DNA of 52,198 bases from Limiplasma sp048370855 (lineage in GTDB: Bacteria; Bacillota; Clostridia; Christensenellales; Aristaeellaceae). Where the stretch lies: assembly GCA_048370855.1 (NCBI GenBank), contig DBGEOK010000090.1, positions 1 to 52,198 on the forward strand, read 5' to 3'. Below are positions 41,053 through 50,101 of the stretch, one piece after another. Below the pieces are notes generated by a model, which was not told where the DNA came from, ran no database searches, and saw only the letters and a program-made list of their open reading frames with translations. The first letter of the stretch is position 1, and every line of letters begins with the position of its first letter. The translations under genes and the position numbers were made by a program.

Positions 41053-44000
41053 ATGCGCCTTACCAAGTTGGAAATATACGGCTTTAAATCCTTTGCCAAG
41101 CGCACGGAGATCGTATTTCCGCAAAACGTGACGGGCATTGTGGGCCCCAACGGCAGCGGCAAGAGCAATATCAGCGACGCCGTGCGCTGGGTGCTGGGAG
41201 AGCAGAGCGCGAAAATGCTGAGGGGCAACAGCATGGCGGATGTGATCTTTAACGGTACCGAGTCCAAAAAGCCCATGAACTACTGCGAGGTCACGCTGGT
41301 ATTTGATAACGGCGACCACCAGCTCCCCGTGGCGTTTGAGGAGGTCTGCATCACCCGGCGCGTTTACCGCAGCGGCGACAGCGAATACCTGATGAACGGC
41401 GGAAGCTGCCGCCTGAAGGATATCGTGGACCTCTTCCGCGATACGGGCGTGGGCAAGGAAGGCTATTCCATCATTGGCCAGGGCCGGATCGACGAGATCC
41501 TGAGCCAGCGCGGAGAGGACCGGCGCGCGGTTTTCGAGGAGGCGGCGGGCATCAGCCGCTATCGCACGCGCAAGGAGGAGGCGGAAGGCCGCCTGAAGCG
41601 GGCGGAAGAAAACCTGGTGCGCGTGCTGGATGTTTTGGAGGAGTTGGAGACGCATTTGACGCCTCTGAAGCGCCAGGCGGAGACCGCGCGGGAATATCTT
41701 TCCCTGAGCGATACGCTCAGGGAGCTGGATATCCGCTTGTTTCTGTCGCGTTACGACCGCTTGCACGTCAGAGAAGGTGACGCGGAACAGGCGCTGCTGC
41801 AAGGAAAGGACGCGCTGGGCGAGGCGGAAGCGCGCCTCAACGACAGCCTGGCGCGCCGCGAGCGCGGCGAGGAGGAGCTGGAAGCCGTCCAGCGCGCCTT
41901 GGCCGAGGCGCATGACGGGCTGCTTGCCCAAAACGACCGTCTGCACGCCGTGCGCGATGAAGCCGCGGCGATTGAAAACCGCCTGGTCAACGGCGCGGAA
42001 ACCATGGCGCGGCTGAAAGCGGAAGAGGAAAGCCTTCGCGCGCGCATGGCGCTGATTAAAGCGACCATGACGCAAAGCGACGGCGGCCTGAGCGAGGCGG
42101 AGGCGCTTCGCCAAAAGGCGGGAGAAGCGCTGGAGGCGCGCAAGGCCGCTCACGCCGCCGCGACCTCGGCGGCTCAGGATTTGGAGGACAAGCTCTCCGC
42201 CCATAAGGCCGAGATCATGGATCGCATGAACCGCATGCAGGACGTGCGAACCGCCCAGGCCCGTCAATCGGCCATGTTGCAGCAGATGACGGCGCGCCGG
42301 CTTGAAATCAAGGCGCAATTGGAAGCCGATGCCAGCGGCGGGGAATCGCTTGCCGGGGCTTTGGAGGCGGCGCGCGGCAACCTGACTCACGAGCAGGAAC
42401 GGCTGGACGCCCTGAAAAGCGACGCGGAGGCGTTTGAGCGCTCCACCAAAGAGCTGCTGAGCGATATTCTTGCCCGCCAAAAGCAGATGCAGGAGGACGC
42501 GCAGAGCGCGCGCGCCATGGATACCCGCCTGAAAACCCTTCGGGAGCTTCAGGACGGCTACGAGGGGTATCAATATGCCGTCAAAAACGCGCTGACCTAC
42601 GCCAAGCGGCAGCGCCTGTCCGGCGTTCACGACGTGGTCGCAATGCTCCTCCACGTGCCGCGCGAGTATGAGATCGCCATGGATATGGCGCTCGGCGGCG
42701 CGATGCAAAACATTGTGACGGAAACCGAGCAGGACGCCAAGCAAATGATCGACTACCTGCGCCAGAACCGGCTTGGGCGGGCGACCTTCCTGCCGCTGTC
42801 CGCCGTCCGCGGCCGCACGCTGTCCGCCCGCGAGCGCGAGGTCCTTTCCATGAAGGGCTGCGTGGGCGTGGCGAGCGAGCTTTGCACGTTTGATCCTATC
42901 TATCGCGGCGTTGTGGAAAGCCTGTTAGGCCGCACGGTTGTGGCGGAGGACCTGGACAGCGGCATCCAGATCATGCGCGCGGGAGGGCACGCCTTTCGGC
43001 TGGTTACGCTTAAGGGCGACGTGATGCACTCCGGCGGAAGCATCACGGGCGGCAGCATTCAGCAAAAGGCGCAAAACCTTCTGGGGCGCGAGCGCGAAAT
43101 GAAGGAGCTGGAAGCCGGCCTGGCGGAGCTTACCGAACGTTTGAAGGCCGCGCAGGCCGAGGCGGCGCAAATGGAGGCGCGCCGGGCGGATGAAAAGGGA
43201 CGCAGGGAAGCCGCGCAATACGAGCTGCATCAGCAGGAGATCGCCGTTGTGCGCGATACCGAACGCCTGAAGGCCGCGCAGGCGGACTACGACGCGCACG
43301 CGCAGCGCATGGAGGGCCTGCGCGCGGCAGTCGCCCAGCTCGACGAGAGCATCGGCGAGCTGGAGCAGGAGGGCAGGCGCATCGAGCGTCAAAGCAGCGC
43401 GGACGAGGTAAGCGCGGACGAGCTGAACGCGCGAACCGAGGAGCTGTCCCTCCGGTTGGACAAGGCGCGCCGGCAGCGGGAAAACGCTCAGGAAGCCTTG
43501 ACCGACGCGCTGCTTACCTTGCAAAACGCCGAGCACGACTGCGACCGCATCCGGCGGGACCAAAAGCGCCTTGGTAGCGACGGCGACGCCTGCCGGCAGG
43601 AGCTTGACGCCTTGGCCAAGAAAAGTGAGCGTGTGCAAGCGGACCTGGCCACGGCGGCGGAGGATCGGCAAGCGGCGCTCGTCCGCATTGCAAGCGGCGA
43701 AAAGGCGGTGGAGGCCGCGCGGGAGCATGTAAGCGCGACGGAGCTCAAGCGGGATGAAAAGCAGCGGCGCCAAAAGGAGCTTCAGAGCGAAATTGACGCG
43801 TCGCAGCAGCTTGTGGCGCATGAGACAGAGCGCGTGCATCGTCAGGAAATGGCGCTGTCCAAAATCCGGAACGATTTGGGCCAGCTCACCGACCGCCTGT
43901 GGGATACATATGAGCTCACCTATGCCGGGGCGGCGGAGGCCCGCGAAACCTTTCGCGCCTCCCAAGCAGGGGAAGGAGCGGCGCGCGGCGAAACCGTAAG

Positions 44001-44673
44001 CGTATCCCCGGCCTTTGACGAGCAGGCGGCCGACCGGCAGGCCCAGCAAATGCGGGACCGCATCCGCGCAATGGGAGCGGTAAACGTAGGCGCGATTGAG
44101 GAATATGCGCAGATGCACGAGCGCTTTACCCAGCTACAGTCCCAAAAGGACGACCTGGAACGGGCCAAGGGCGATTTGCAATCGCTGATAACGCGCCTTC
44201 TGGAGCAGATGGAAACGGTCTTCGTCGGACAGTTCAGCCTTTTACAAACCTATTTCGCCGAAACCTTTACGCGCCTGTTCGGCGGCGGGCGCGGCGAAAT
44301 CAGCCTGAGCAACCCCGCCGACCCGCTCAACTGCGGCATCGAGATCATCGTGCAGCCGCCGGGGAAAAAACGCCAGCTCCTCAGCCTGTTCAGCGGCGGG
44401 GAACGCGCCCTGACCGCCATCGCAATCCTGTTCGCCATGCTCAAACTCAAGCCCACGCCGTTTTGTATTCTGGATGAGATCGAGGCCGCGCTCGACGACG
44501 CCAACATTGGCTATTTTGCGGACTATTTAAAGGAATTCAGCCGCGATACGCAGTTTATTGTCGTCACGCACCGCAAAGGCACGATGGAGCGCTGCGATAC
44601 CCTGTTCGGCGTGGCCATGGAGGAGCGCGGCGTCAGCAGCATGGTCAGCGTCAACCTGACGGATTATGAGTAG
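41053..44673 (+). CDS. smc: chromosome segregation protein SMC
   Basis: Condensin ATPase that organises the chromosome. The 1206-residue protein has Walker A GPNGSGKSN (residues 31-39), two long coiled coils, a hinge (about 496-660, with GYEGYQYAVKNAL and FLPLSAVRGR), the signature SLFSGGERALTA near residue 1113 and Walker B CILDEIEAALDD near 1140. The C-terminal HRKGTMERCD block is conserved. The start has AGGAG. Its partners ScpA and ScpB are not in this window. ftsY follows after about 50 bases. Confidence 0.98.
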   Translation: MRLTKLEIYGFKSFAKRTEIVFPQNVTGIVGPNGSGKSNISDAVRWVLGEQSAKMLRGNSMADVIFNGTESKKPMNYCEVTLVFDNGDHQLPVAFEEVCITRRVYRSGDSEYLMNGGSCRLKDIVDLFRDTGVGKEGYSIIGQGRIDEILSQRGEDRRAVFEEAAGISRYRTRKEEAEGRLKRAEENLVRVLDVLEELETHLTPLKRQAETAREYLSLSDTLRELDIRLFLSRYDRLHVREGDAEQALLQGKDALGEAEARLNDSLARRERGEEELEAVQRALAEAHDGLLAQNDRLHAVRDEAAAIENRLVNGAETMARLKAEEESLRARMALIKATMTQSDGGLSEAEALRQKAGEALEARKAAHAAATSAAQDLEDKLSAHKAEIMDRMNRMQDVRTAQARQSAMLQQMTARRLEIKAQLEADASGGESLAGALEAARGNLTHEQERLDALKSDAEAFERSTKELLSDILARQKQMQEDAQSARAMDTRLKTLRELQDGYEGYQYAVKNALTYAKRQRLSGVHDVVAMLLHVPREYEIAMDMALGGAMQNIVTETEQDAKQMIDYLRQNRLGRATFLPLSAVRGRTLSAREREVLSMKGCVGVASELCTFDPIYRGVVESLLGRTVVAEDLDSGIQIMRAGGHAFRLVTLKGDVMHSGGSITGGSIQQKAQNLLGREREMKELEAGLAELTERLKAAQAEAAQMEARRADEKGRREAAQYELHQQEIAVVRDTERLKAAQADYDAHAQRMEGLRAAVAQLDESIGELEQEGRRIERQSSADEVSADELNARTEELSLRLDKARRQRENAQEALTDALLTLQNAEHDCDRIRRDQKRLGSDGDACRQELDALAKKSERVQADLATAAEDRQAALVRIASGEKAVEAAREHVSATELKRDEKQRRQKELQSEIDASQQLVAHETERVHRQEMALSKIRNDLGQLTDRLWDTYELTYAGAAEARETFRASQAGEGAARGETVSVSPAFDEQAADRQAQQMRDRIRAMGAVNVGAIEEYAQMHERFTQLQSQKDDLERAKGDLQSLITRLLEQMETVFVGQFSLLQTYFAETFTRLFGGGRGEISLSNPADPLNCGIEIIVQPPGKKRQLLSLFSGGERALTAIAILFAMLKLKPTPFCILDEIEAALDDANIGYFADYLKEFSRDTQFIVVTHRKGTMERCDTLFGVAMEERGVSSMVSVNLTDYE

Positions 44674-44726
44674 CCGCCGATAGCGCTTTTGCGTCACCCT
44701 TTAGGAAGCAAGGAGGCACCTGTTCC

Positions 44727-45638
44727 ATGACCGAAAAAAAAGGATTGTTTTCCCGGCTGCGCGACGGGCTGTTGAAAAGCCGCGAGCATATGTCCGTGGC
44801 AATGGACGACGCGATGCGGGATCACCGCCCCATCGACGAGGATTTTTTTGACGACCTGCTGGACGCGCTGATTTTATCGGATATGGGCGCGGCGTGCGCC
44901 GGCGAGGCCATCGAACGGCTCAAAGCGCGGATCAAGGATGAAAAGCTGAAGGAAGCCGGGCAGGCCAAGGAAGCGCTCAAGAATATCTTGGTCGGAATGC
45001 TGGAGGTGGAGAAGGCTCCGCTTCAATGGCCAATGGTCATCCTCATGGTCGGGGTCAACGGCGTGGGCAAAACCACCACCATTGGGAAGCTCGCGCTGCG
45101 CTTCCAGGGCTTGGGCCGCACCATCATGCTCTGCGCCGCCGATACCTTCCGCGCCGCCGCCGCGGACCAACTGGAGGTGTGGGCCCAGCGCGCCAAGTGT
45201 CCCATCGTCCGCCATAAGGAAGGCGCGGACCCCGCCGGCGTTGTGTTTGACGGCGTTCAGGCGGCAAAATCCCGCAAGGCGGACCTTTTGATTGTGGATA
45301 CCGCGGGCCGCCTTCACAACAAGAAAAACCTCATGGACGAAATGGAGAAAATGCGCCGCGTGATTGACCGCGAATACCCGGAAGCCACGGTGCGCTGTCT
45401 GCTTGTGGTTGACGCGACCACGGGCCAAAACGGCTTGCAGCAGGCGCGGGCCTTCCGCGAGGCCGCGGGTATCAACGGCATTGTGTTAACCAAGCTGGAC
45501 GGCACCGCTAAGGGCGGGATCGCGTTCTCAATCGTGCGCGAGCTGGGGGTCCCGGTCATGTATGTCGGCGTCGGGGAAGGCATCGAGGACCTTCAGGCGT
45601 TTAACGCCAAGGAGTTTGTTTCCGCCCTGATGGACTAG
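44727..45638 (+). CDS. ftsY: signal recognition particle receptor FtsY
   Basis: GTPase that receives the SRP-ribosome complex at the membrane. The 303-residue protein has a short N-terminus without the long acidic domain of E. coli FtsY, an N domain, then G-domain motifs GVNGVGKTTTIGK, DTFRAAAADQL, DTAGRLHNK and TKLDGTAKGG. The ending IEDLQAF is typical. The start has AAGGAGG. It ends the plsX-acpP-rnc-smc-ftsY block; ffh is not adjacent in the visible sequence. Confidence 0.97.
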   Translation: MTEKKGLFSRLRDGLLKSREHMSVAMDDAMRDHRPIDEDFFDDLLDALILSDMGAACAGEAIERLKARIKDEKLKEAGQAKEALKNILVGMLEVEKAPLQWPMVILMVGVNGVGKTTTIGKLALRFQGLGRTIMLCAADTFRAAAADQLEVWAQRAKCPIVRHKEGADPAGVVFDGVQAAKSRKADLLIVDTAGRLHNKKNLMDEMEKMRRVIDREYPEATVRCLLVVDATTGQNGLQQARAFREAAGINGIVLTKLDGTAKGGIAFSIVRELGVPVMYVGVGEGIEDLQAFNAKEFVSALMD

Positions 45639-45720
45639 CCATACAAGACCGCCGGCACGGAGAAGCCTTCCCCGCGCCGGTCGCGCCCGGCTGAACCCGG
45701 GCCATGAAGGAGGGATAAGG

Positions 45721-46599
45721 ATGATATTGGGATCGTTTTATTTTAAGCAAAAAGCGAAGGAAGCGCTCAAGGGCAACTGGCAGACCGCGCTGCTCATCAC
45801 GTTTTTTTCCGGCCTCTTTATGACGGTGTCCAGTCTTCTGGAAAGCGCCGCCTTTCCGGATGTGCTCGCCTATGTCGGGAGCGGCGCGTTTGACAGGCTC
45901 TATGCCGAATGGGCCAGGATTCCCTCGGGAACCTGGACGGCGTTTTACATCCTCAACCTGCTTTCATTCCTGCTTTCGCCCATGCTGGCGCTTGGATGCA
46001 ACCATTATTTCGTGCGCCGCCTCAAGGGGGAGGAGCTGGGCTTTGCCGGCCTGTTCAGCCGCGCGCGCTGCTTCCTCAAGGCGCTTTGGCTCTATGTGTA
46101 TATGGGCGTGCGCGTTTTTCTTTGGTCCCTGCTGCTGATCGTACCCGGCGTTATCGCGGCGATCCGTTACAGCATGGCGCCCTATTATCTTGCGGAGGAC
46201 CCCGGGCTCAGCGCCGGCGAGGCGATCGAAAAGAGCAAAAACGCCATGAAGGATTTGAAGCTGAGCTACTTCGTTCTCATGCTAAGCTTTTATGGATGGA
46301 TCATTCTTGCGATGATAGCGCAAATGCTGCTGGCTTCCATCAGCATGATTGTGGCGCTGGTCGCGGCGCAGTTCATGCAGTTGGCCATCTCCACCTACAT
46401 GAACGGAGCCTGCGCCTCCTTCTATCTTACGGTCAGCAGCCCGGAAGGCATGGACGCGGCGAAATCCGAAATGAGCAGCCGTTTACAGCAAATGGGAATG
46501 GACGGCGCGCCCTATGACGGCGGACGGCGGGACGACCGCCCGCATGATGGCGCGGAGGAAGGCCGCGGCGAGGACAGCGGCAAGAGCGACGACAACTGA
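45721..46599 (+). CDS. DUF975 family membrane protein
   Basis: A 292-residue integral membrane protein of the DUF975 family, common in clostridia and of unknown function. The family pattern is visible: KQKAKEALKGNWQTALLITF at the N-terminus, LGCNHYFVRRLKGEE, and LLIVPGVIAAIRYSMAPYYLAEDP with SAGEAIEKSKNAMKDLK after it. About five membrane segments are present and the C-terminal 40 residues are charged and disordered. The start has AAGGAGGG. It follows ftsY after an 82-base gap and may be part of that operon. Confidence 0.87.
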   Translation: MILGSFYFKQKAKEALKGNWQTALLITFFSGLFMTVSSLLESAAFPDVLAYVGSGAFDRLYAEWARIPSGTWTAFYILNLLSFLLSPMLALGCNHYFVRRLKGEELGFAGLFSRARCFLKALWLYVYMGVRVFLWSLLLIVPGVIAAIRYSMAPYYLAEDPGLSAGEAIEKSKNAMKDLKLSYFVLMLSFYGWIILAMIAQMLLASISMIVALVAAQFMQLAISTYMNGACASFYLTVSSPEGMDAAKSEMSSRLQQMGMDGAPYDGGRRDDRPHDGAEEGRGEDSGKSDDN

Positions 46600-46606
46600 G
46601 CGGCAA

Positions 46607-46647
46607 AGCGGGACGCTGGGCGGGGAACGCTGCCCGCCGGTCCCGCT
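46607..46647 (+). terminator. GC hairpin after the DUF975 gene
   Basis: AGCGGGAC (46607-46614) and GTCCCGCT (46640-46647) pair perfectly, with an inner stem GGCGGG/CCCGCC. No T-run follows. The rest of the 316-base gap to 46915 shows no repeat copy and no convincing promoter. Confidence 0.45.
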
Positions 46648-46915
46648 GTTGGGTTCGCGGCTTTGCAACGAAAGCCCGCGCCTCGTGCCACGCATTGGGG
46701 CCACTGAGCTCCCCACAGCCCAGCGCCGCGCTTTTCTTCCGCCGACCAGAAAATCAGCCTCGTGCCTGAAGATCGTGGCTTTTCATACGTTGTCGCGTCG
46801 CGCCCCGCATGAACGCCGCCAGGCGGGGCCGCGACAGACGAGCCGTGCCGCAGCTTGCGATTGGCAGAGTTGAAAGCGGGCCGTTGCGCAGGCCGCGCCG
46901 ATGGAGGTGAGGGAT

Positions 46916-47644
46916 ATGCCGCCGTTGAGGCCCTATGACGCCGGGCTTACGTACAGCTATGCGCCGGGCGTCTTTCCGTCTCTCGAGCTTATGCAGCGCG
47001 CGCCGGAGCGCGCCCTGCGGCTGCTGGTAAGCTCGCGCGCGCAAGGCGAAGGCGTGGAGAAGCTGCGCGCGCTGTGCCGTGCGCGGGACGTTCGGGAGGA
47101 GATCGCCGATAAAGCCCTGAGCCGGATCAGCGGCAAGCAGAATTGTTATGCCGCGGTGGTGTTTGAAAAATGGCAAAGCGAGCTGAACCCCGCCGCGCCT
47201 CACGTGGCGCTTCACCATCCGATGGACGAGGGAAACCTGGGAACCATTCAGCGCACGCTGCTGGGCCTTGGCATACTCGATATTGCCATCATCAAGCCCG
47301 CCGCCGACGCGTTTGACCCCAAGGTCGTCCGCGCCACGATGGGGGCCCTCTTTTCCCTTCGCGTCAAGCAATATGACACGTTTGAGGCGTATCGCGCCGA
47401 GTATCCCCATCATACCCTGTACCCCTTTATGCTGGACGGGTCCGTGGCGCTGGAGGAGGCGGTCCGCCGACGGCGCGAGCCCTTCTCGCTGGTATTTGGG
47501 AACGAGGGCAGCGGCCTTCCGCCGGAATTTGCTCAATGGGGACGCGCGGTGCGCATCCCGCACAGCGACCGGATTGATTCGTTGAACCTGGCCATCGCGG
47601 TGGGGATCGGCGCGTATTCGTTTATGCGCGCCGGCCCTGACTGA
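46916..47644 (+). CDS. SPOUT/TrmH-family RNA methyltransferase
   Basis: A 242-residue 2'-O-methyltransferase of rRNA or tRNA. The knotted SPOUT domain is shown by ALHHPMDEGNLGTIQRT (motif 1), SLVFGNEGSGLP (motif 2) and DSLNLAIAVGIGAY (motif 3), with a short N-terminal extension. I chose the ATG at 46916 because it has a near-perfect GGAGGTGA five bases upstream; the ATG at 46901 would place that site inside the gene. The exact RNA target is unknown. It is followed by the DUF436 gene 28 bases on. Confidence 0.92.
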   Translation: MPPLRPYDAGLTYSYAPGVFPSLELMQRAPERALRLLVSSRAQGEGVEKLRALCRARDVREEIADKALSRISGKQNCYAAVVFEKWQSELNPAAPHVALHHPMDEGNLGTIQRTLLGLGILDIAIIKPAADAFDPKVVRATMGALFSLRVKQYDTFEAYRAEYPHHTLYPFMLDGSVALEEAVRRRREPFSLVFGNEGSGLPPEFAQWGRAVRIPHSDRIDSLNLAIAVGIGAYSFMRAGPD

Positions 47645-47672
47645 CATAGACATAGAAAGGTTGGAAAAAGCG

Positions 47673-48239
47673 ATGAAAGAGGAATACCGCGTACCTGCGG
47701 AGCAGCTAAGCGCCTGCCTGCGCTATTTGGCCTCCGCCGCCGGGCTCGCCCCCAGATCGGTCATCGTGCTGGGAATAAGCACAAGCGAGGTTGCCGGCGG
47801 GCGCATCGGCAAAAACAGCGTGCCGGAGCTGGGCGACGCCCTGGCGGAAGCCGCGCTGGGGACTTGCGCCCAGCTTAAAGTTCATCCCGTTTTTCAGTGC
47901 TGCGAGCACCTGAACCGGGCCCTGGTGATGGAACGCGAGGTGCTTGAGCGCCTGCGGCTGACGCGCGTAAACGTCATGCCCGTGCCCAAGGCCGGCGGGA
48001 GCGCAGCGGCGGCCGCTTACCTGCGCTTTCGGGAGCCCGCCATGGCCCTGAGCATACAGGCGGACGCCGCGGTCGATATCGGGGATACGCTGGTAGGCAT
48101 GCATATCCGCCCCGTAGCCGTCCCTCTGCGCATGGGAGACGGCGAAGCCAGGGTTGGCATGGCGCATGTGGTCATGGCTTATTCCCGGCTCCCCTACATC
48201 GGCGGCGGCCGGGCGCAATACCCGCCGCAGGAAGGATAG
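47673..48239 (+). CDS. DUF436 family protein
   Basis: A 188-residue protein of the DUF436/TIGR01440 family, widespread in Firmicutes with no assigned function. Conserved blocks are GISTSEVAGGRIGKNS near residues 34-49 and HPVFQCCEHLNRALVMER near 70-87. The Cys-Cys-Glu-His cluster could be a metal or catalytic site; that is inferred only from conservation. The ATG at 47673 has AGAAAGG upstream. It is close to the RNA methyltransferase gene and probably cotranscribed. Confidence 0.88.
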   Translation: MKEEYRVPAEQLSACLRYLASAAGLAPRSVIVLGISTSEVAGGRIGKNSVPELGDALAEAALGTCAQLKVHPVFQCCEHLNRALVMEREVLERLRLTRVNVMPVPKAGGSAAAAAYLRFREPAMALSIQADAAVDIGDTLVGMHIRPVAVPLRMGDGEARVGMAHVVMAYSRLPYIGGGRAQYPPQEG

Positions 48240-48346
48240 CCGTCCGCCGGTCTGTCCGCGCGGAGGAAAGGCAGGAGACACAATGAAACGGTGCATTGCA
48301 GAAGCCGGAATAGCGTTGAAGATCAGCATAGCAAGGAGGAAACGTC

Positions 48347-48991
48347 ATGTCTATTCCGGCAGAAAAAATATACCCGCGTTCCCAGGACAAGCAAACCGTT
48401 TACCTTGACGCCGTTGTCAAAAATCCCGCGATTTCCGTCGGCGCCTATACCATATACAACGATTTTGTTAACGATCCGACGGAGTTTGAAAAAAACAACG
48501 TGCTGTATCACTACCCCGTCAATGGAGACCGCCTGGTCATCGGCAAGTTCTGCTCGATTGCCTGCGGCGCAAAGTTTCTTTTTACAAGCGCGAACCATAC
48601 CATGCGCTCTTTGTCCACCTATCCCTTCCCGCTGTTCTATGAGGAATGGGATACCTCTGTTGCGGAGGTATCCGCGGCCTGGGATTTCAAGGGGGACATC
48701 GTTGTTGGCAACGACGTGTGGATTGGCTACGAGGCCGTCGTTCTGTCCGGCGTTCACATTGGCGACGGCGCGGTCGTCGGGGCGCGGGCCGTGGTAACCA
48801 AGGATGTCGCGCCTTATACCATTGTGGGCGGAGTACCGGCCAAGCCAATCCGCAGGCGTTTTGACCAGGCCACCGTCTCCAGGCTGGAAGCCCTCCGCTG
48901 GTGGGATCTTCCGCGGGAGCGCCTGAAAGAGCTGTTGCCCCTCGTTAAAAACGGGGACGCGGACGGGCTGCTCGCCGCCTGCGGGCAATAG
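48347..48991 (+). CDS. Vat/CatB-like xenobiotic acetyltransferase
   Basis: A 214-residue left-handed beta-helix acetyltransferase close to the streptogramin (Vat) and CatB-type chloramphenicol acetyltransferases. The catalytic histidine is in ANHTM (His84), the hexapeptide turns are seen at GDIVVGNDVWIGYEAVVLSGVHIGDGAVVGARAVVTKD in steps of six, and the end has the VGGVPAKPIRRRF signature. Chromosomal relatives in gut bacteria often have sugar or unknown acceptors, so drug resistance is possible but not shown. The start has a perfect AAGGAGG. A short upstream frame overlaps the start (see findings). Confidence 0.9.
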   Translation: MSIPAEKIYPRSQDKQTVYLDAVVKNPAISVGAYTIYNDFVNDPTEFEKNNVLYHYPVNGDRLVIGKFCSIACGAKFLFTSANHTMRSLSTYPFPLFYEEWDTSVAEVSAAWDFKGDIVVGNDVWIGYEAVVLSGVHIGDGAVVGARAVVTKDVAPYTIVGGVPAKPIRRRFDQATVSRLEALRWWDLPRERLKELLPLVKNGDADGLLAACGQ

Positions 48992-49021
48992 CCTTTCGTC
49001 GGCTTTTTCGATAAAGCCTCC

Positions 49022-50101
49022 TCACTCCGGTTCATCGGGCGCGGGCGCGTTTGACTCGCCCGCGCCATTTTTTTCAAGCGTTTTTCTTCCGCCCGACCGG
49101 AGCTGAACGGCAATGGTGACCGCGGCCCCTACCAGCAAAAACAGATAATAGGTCATAAAGCGCCAAACCAGCAGCGCCAGGCCGATAGTGCCCGAGGTAA
49201 ACAGACCCCGGTAAAAGACCAGAAAGCCGCCTTCCTGCGCCCCGCTCGCTCCCGGCAGGGGCGTATAGCTCGCGCTTAAAAACAGCAGGAAGGAAACCGT
49301 CAGCAGCCGATACCACGGCGTTCCGGAGAGGCCGAACGCCTGATAAACGCAGATGACCACGCTCATCAGCCCCAGCATGCTAAGCCCGGACAGCAGCAAC
49401 TGCACGGCGATCTGCCTGGGATGGCGGCCCAAACGCAGCACGCTGGCGTGATAGGTATCCAAGGTAGTATTCACGCGCACGCACGCAACCTCTGGGTCCT
49501 TGATCAGCCTAAGCCTCGTTCCCACGCGCACGCCAAAATTGACGACCGCCTGGATGAGCGGGCGGTGCAGGGCGACAAGCAAAATCAGGGGCACGGCGGC
49601 AAAGTTCACGATCCATCCGATCACCACCGCCCACTTCGCTCCCGCTAGCTGGACGTCAATAAAGGCGGCGTTGACAGCCCAGAGCACGGTTGCAAAAAGA
49701 ACCGTCATCATCTGGTTGCACATAAATTTCATAGAGATGCCGGAGGTGCTGATGCCAATAGGAACGCCGCGCTTTTTCATGTAATAAATCTGCATGGGCT
49801 GTCCGCCGCTGGCCCCCGGCGTAATATTGCCGTAATAAAAGCCCACGAGCGAAATATACAGCGTAAAGCCCACGGGCATTCCATGATTTTGCTTGCGCAA
49901 AAAGTAGTGATAGCCCAGAGCGTCAAAAAGCAGGTAGCAAAACCAGCAGCCCAGCGCGGCCGCCAGCCAGAGCGGGTCGAGCGTGAACAGCGTCTCCCAG
50001 GCGTTGGTCATCTCGTTGTTGCTGAAGGCGACAACGACGACTAAGCCCAGCGTGGCAAGAATAAACAGGAAGCTCAGCAGCTTGCGCGCGCCTGGTTTCA
50101 T
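49022..50101 (-). CDS. YbhN/LPG-synthase-like flippase-domain membrane protein
   Basis: A 359-residue protein with about eight membrane segments, of the UPF0104/lysylphosphatidylglycerol synthase transmembrane family (no aminoacyl-transferase domain). The diagnostic TPGASGGQPMQIYYMKKRG loop (about residues 97-115) and SASYTPLPGASGAQEGGF near 290-307 are present. Relatives move lipids or lipid-linked sugars. The ATG at 50101 overlaps the glycosyltransferase's stop as ATGA, so the pair is translationally coupled, which suggests the flippase acts on that enzyme's glycolipid product. The frame extending to 50275 is not used. Confidence 0.87.
   Translation of the reverse strand: MKPGARKLLSFLFILATLGLVVVVAFSNNEMTNAWETLFTLDPLWLAAALGCWFCYLLFDALGYHYFLRKQNHGMPVGFTLYISLVGFYYGNITPGASGGQPMQIYYMKKRGVPIGISTSGISMKFMCNQMMTVLFATVLWAVNAAFIDVQLAGAKWAVVIGWIVNFAAVPLILLVALHRPLIQAVVNFGVRVGTRLRLIKDPEVACVRVNTTLDTYHASVLRLGRHPRQIAVQLLLSGLSMLGLMSVVICVYQAFGLSGTPWYRLLTVSFLLFLSASYTPLPGASGAQEGGFLVFYRGLFTSGTIGLALLVWRFMTYYLFLLVGAAVTIAVQLRSGGRKTLEKNGAGESNAPAPDEPE

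Noticed and set aside
40123..42744. 873-codon open frame on the minus strand opposite rnc and smc
   Set aside because: It is the antisense shadow of two certain genes in GC-rich DNA, and its translation is low-complexity, rich in Arg, Leu, Ala and His, with no domain.
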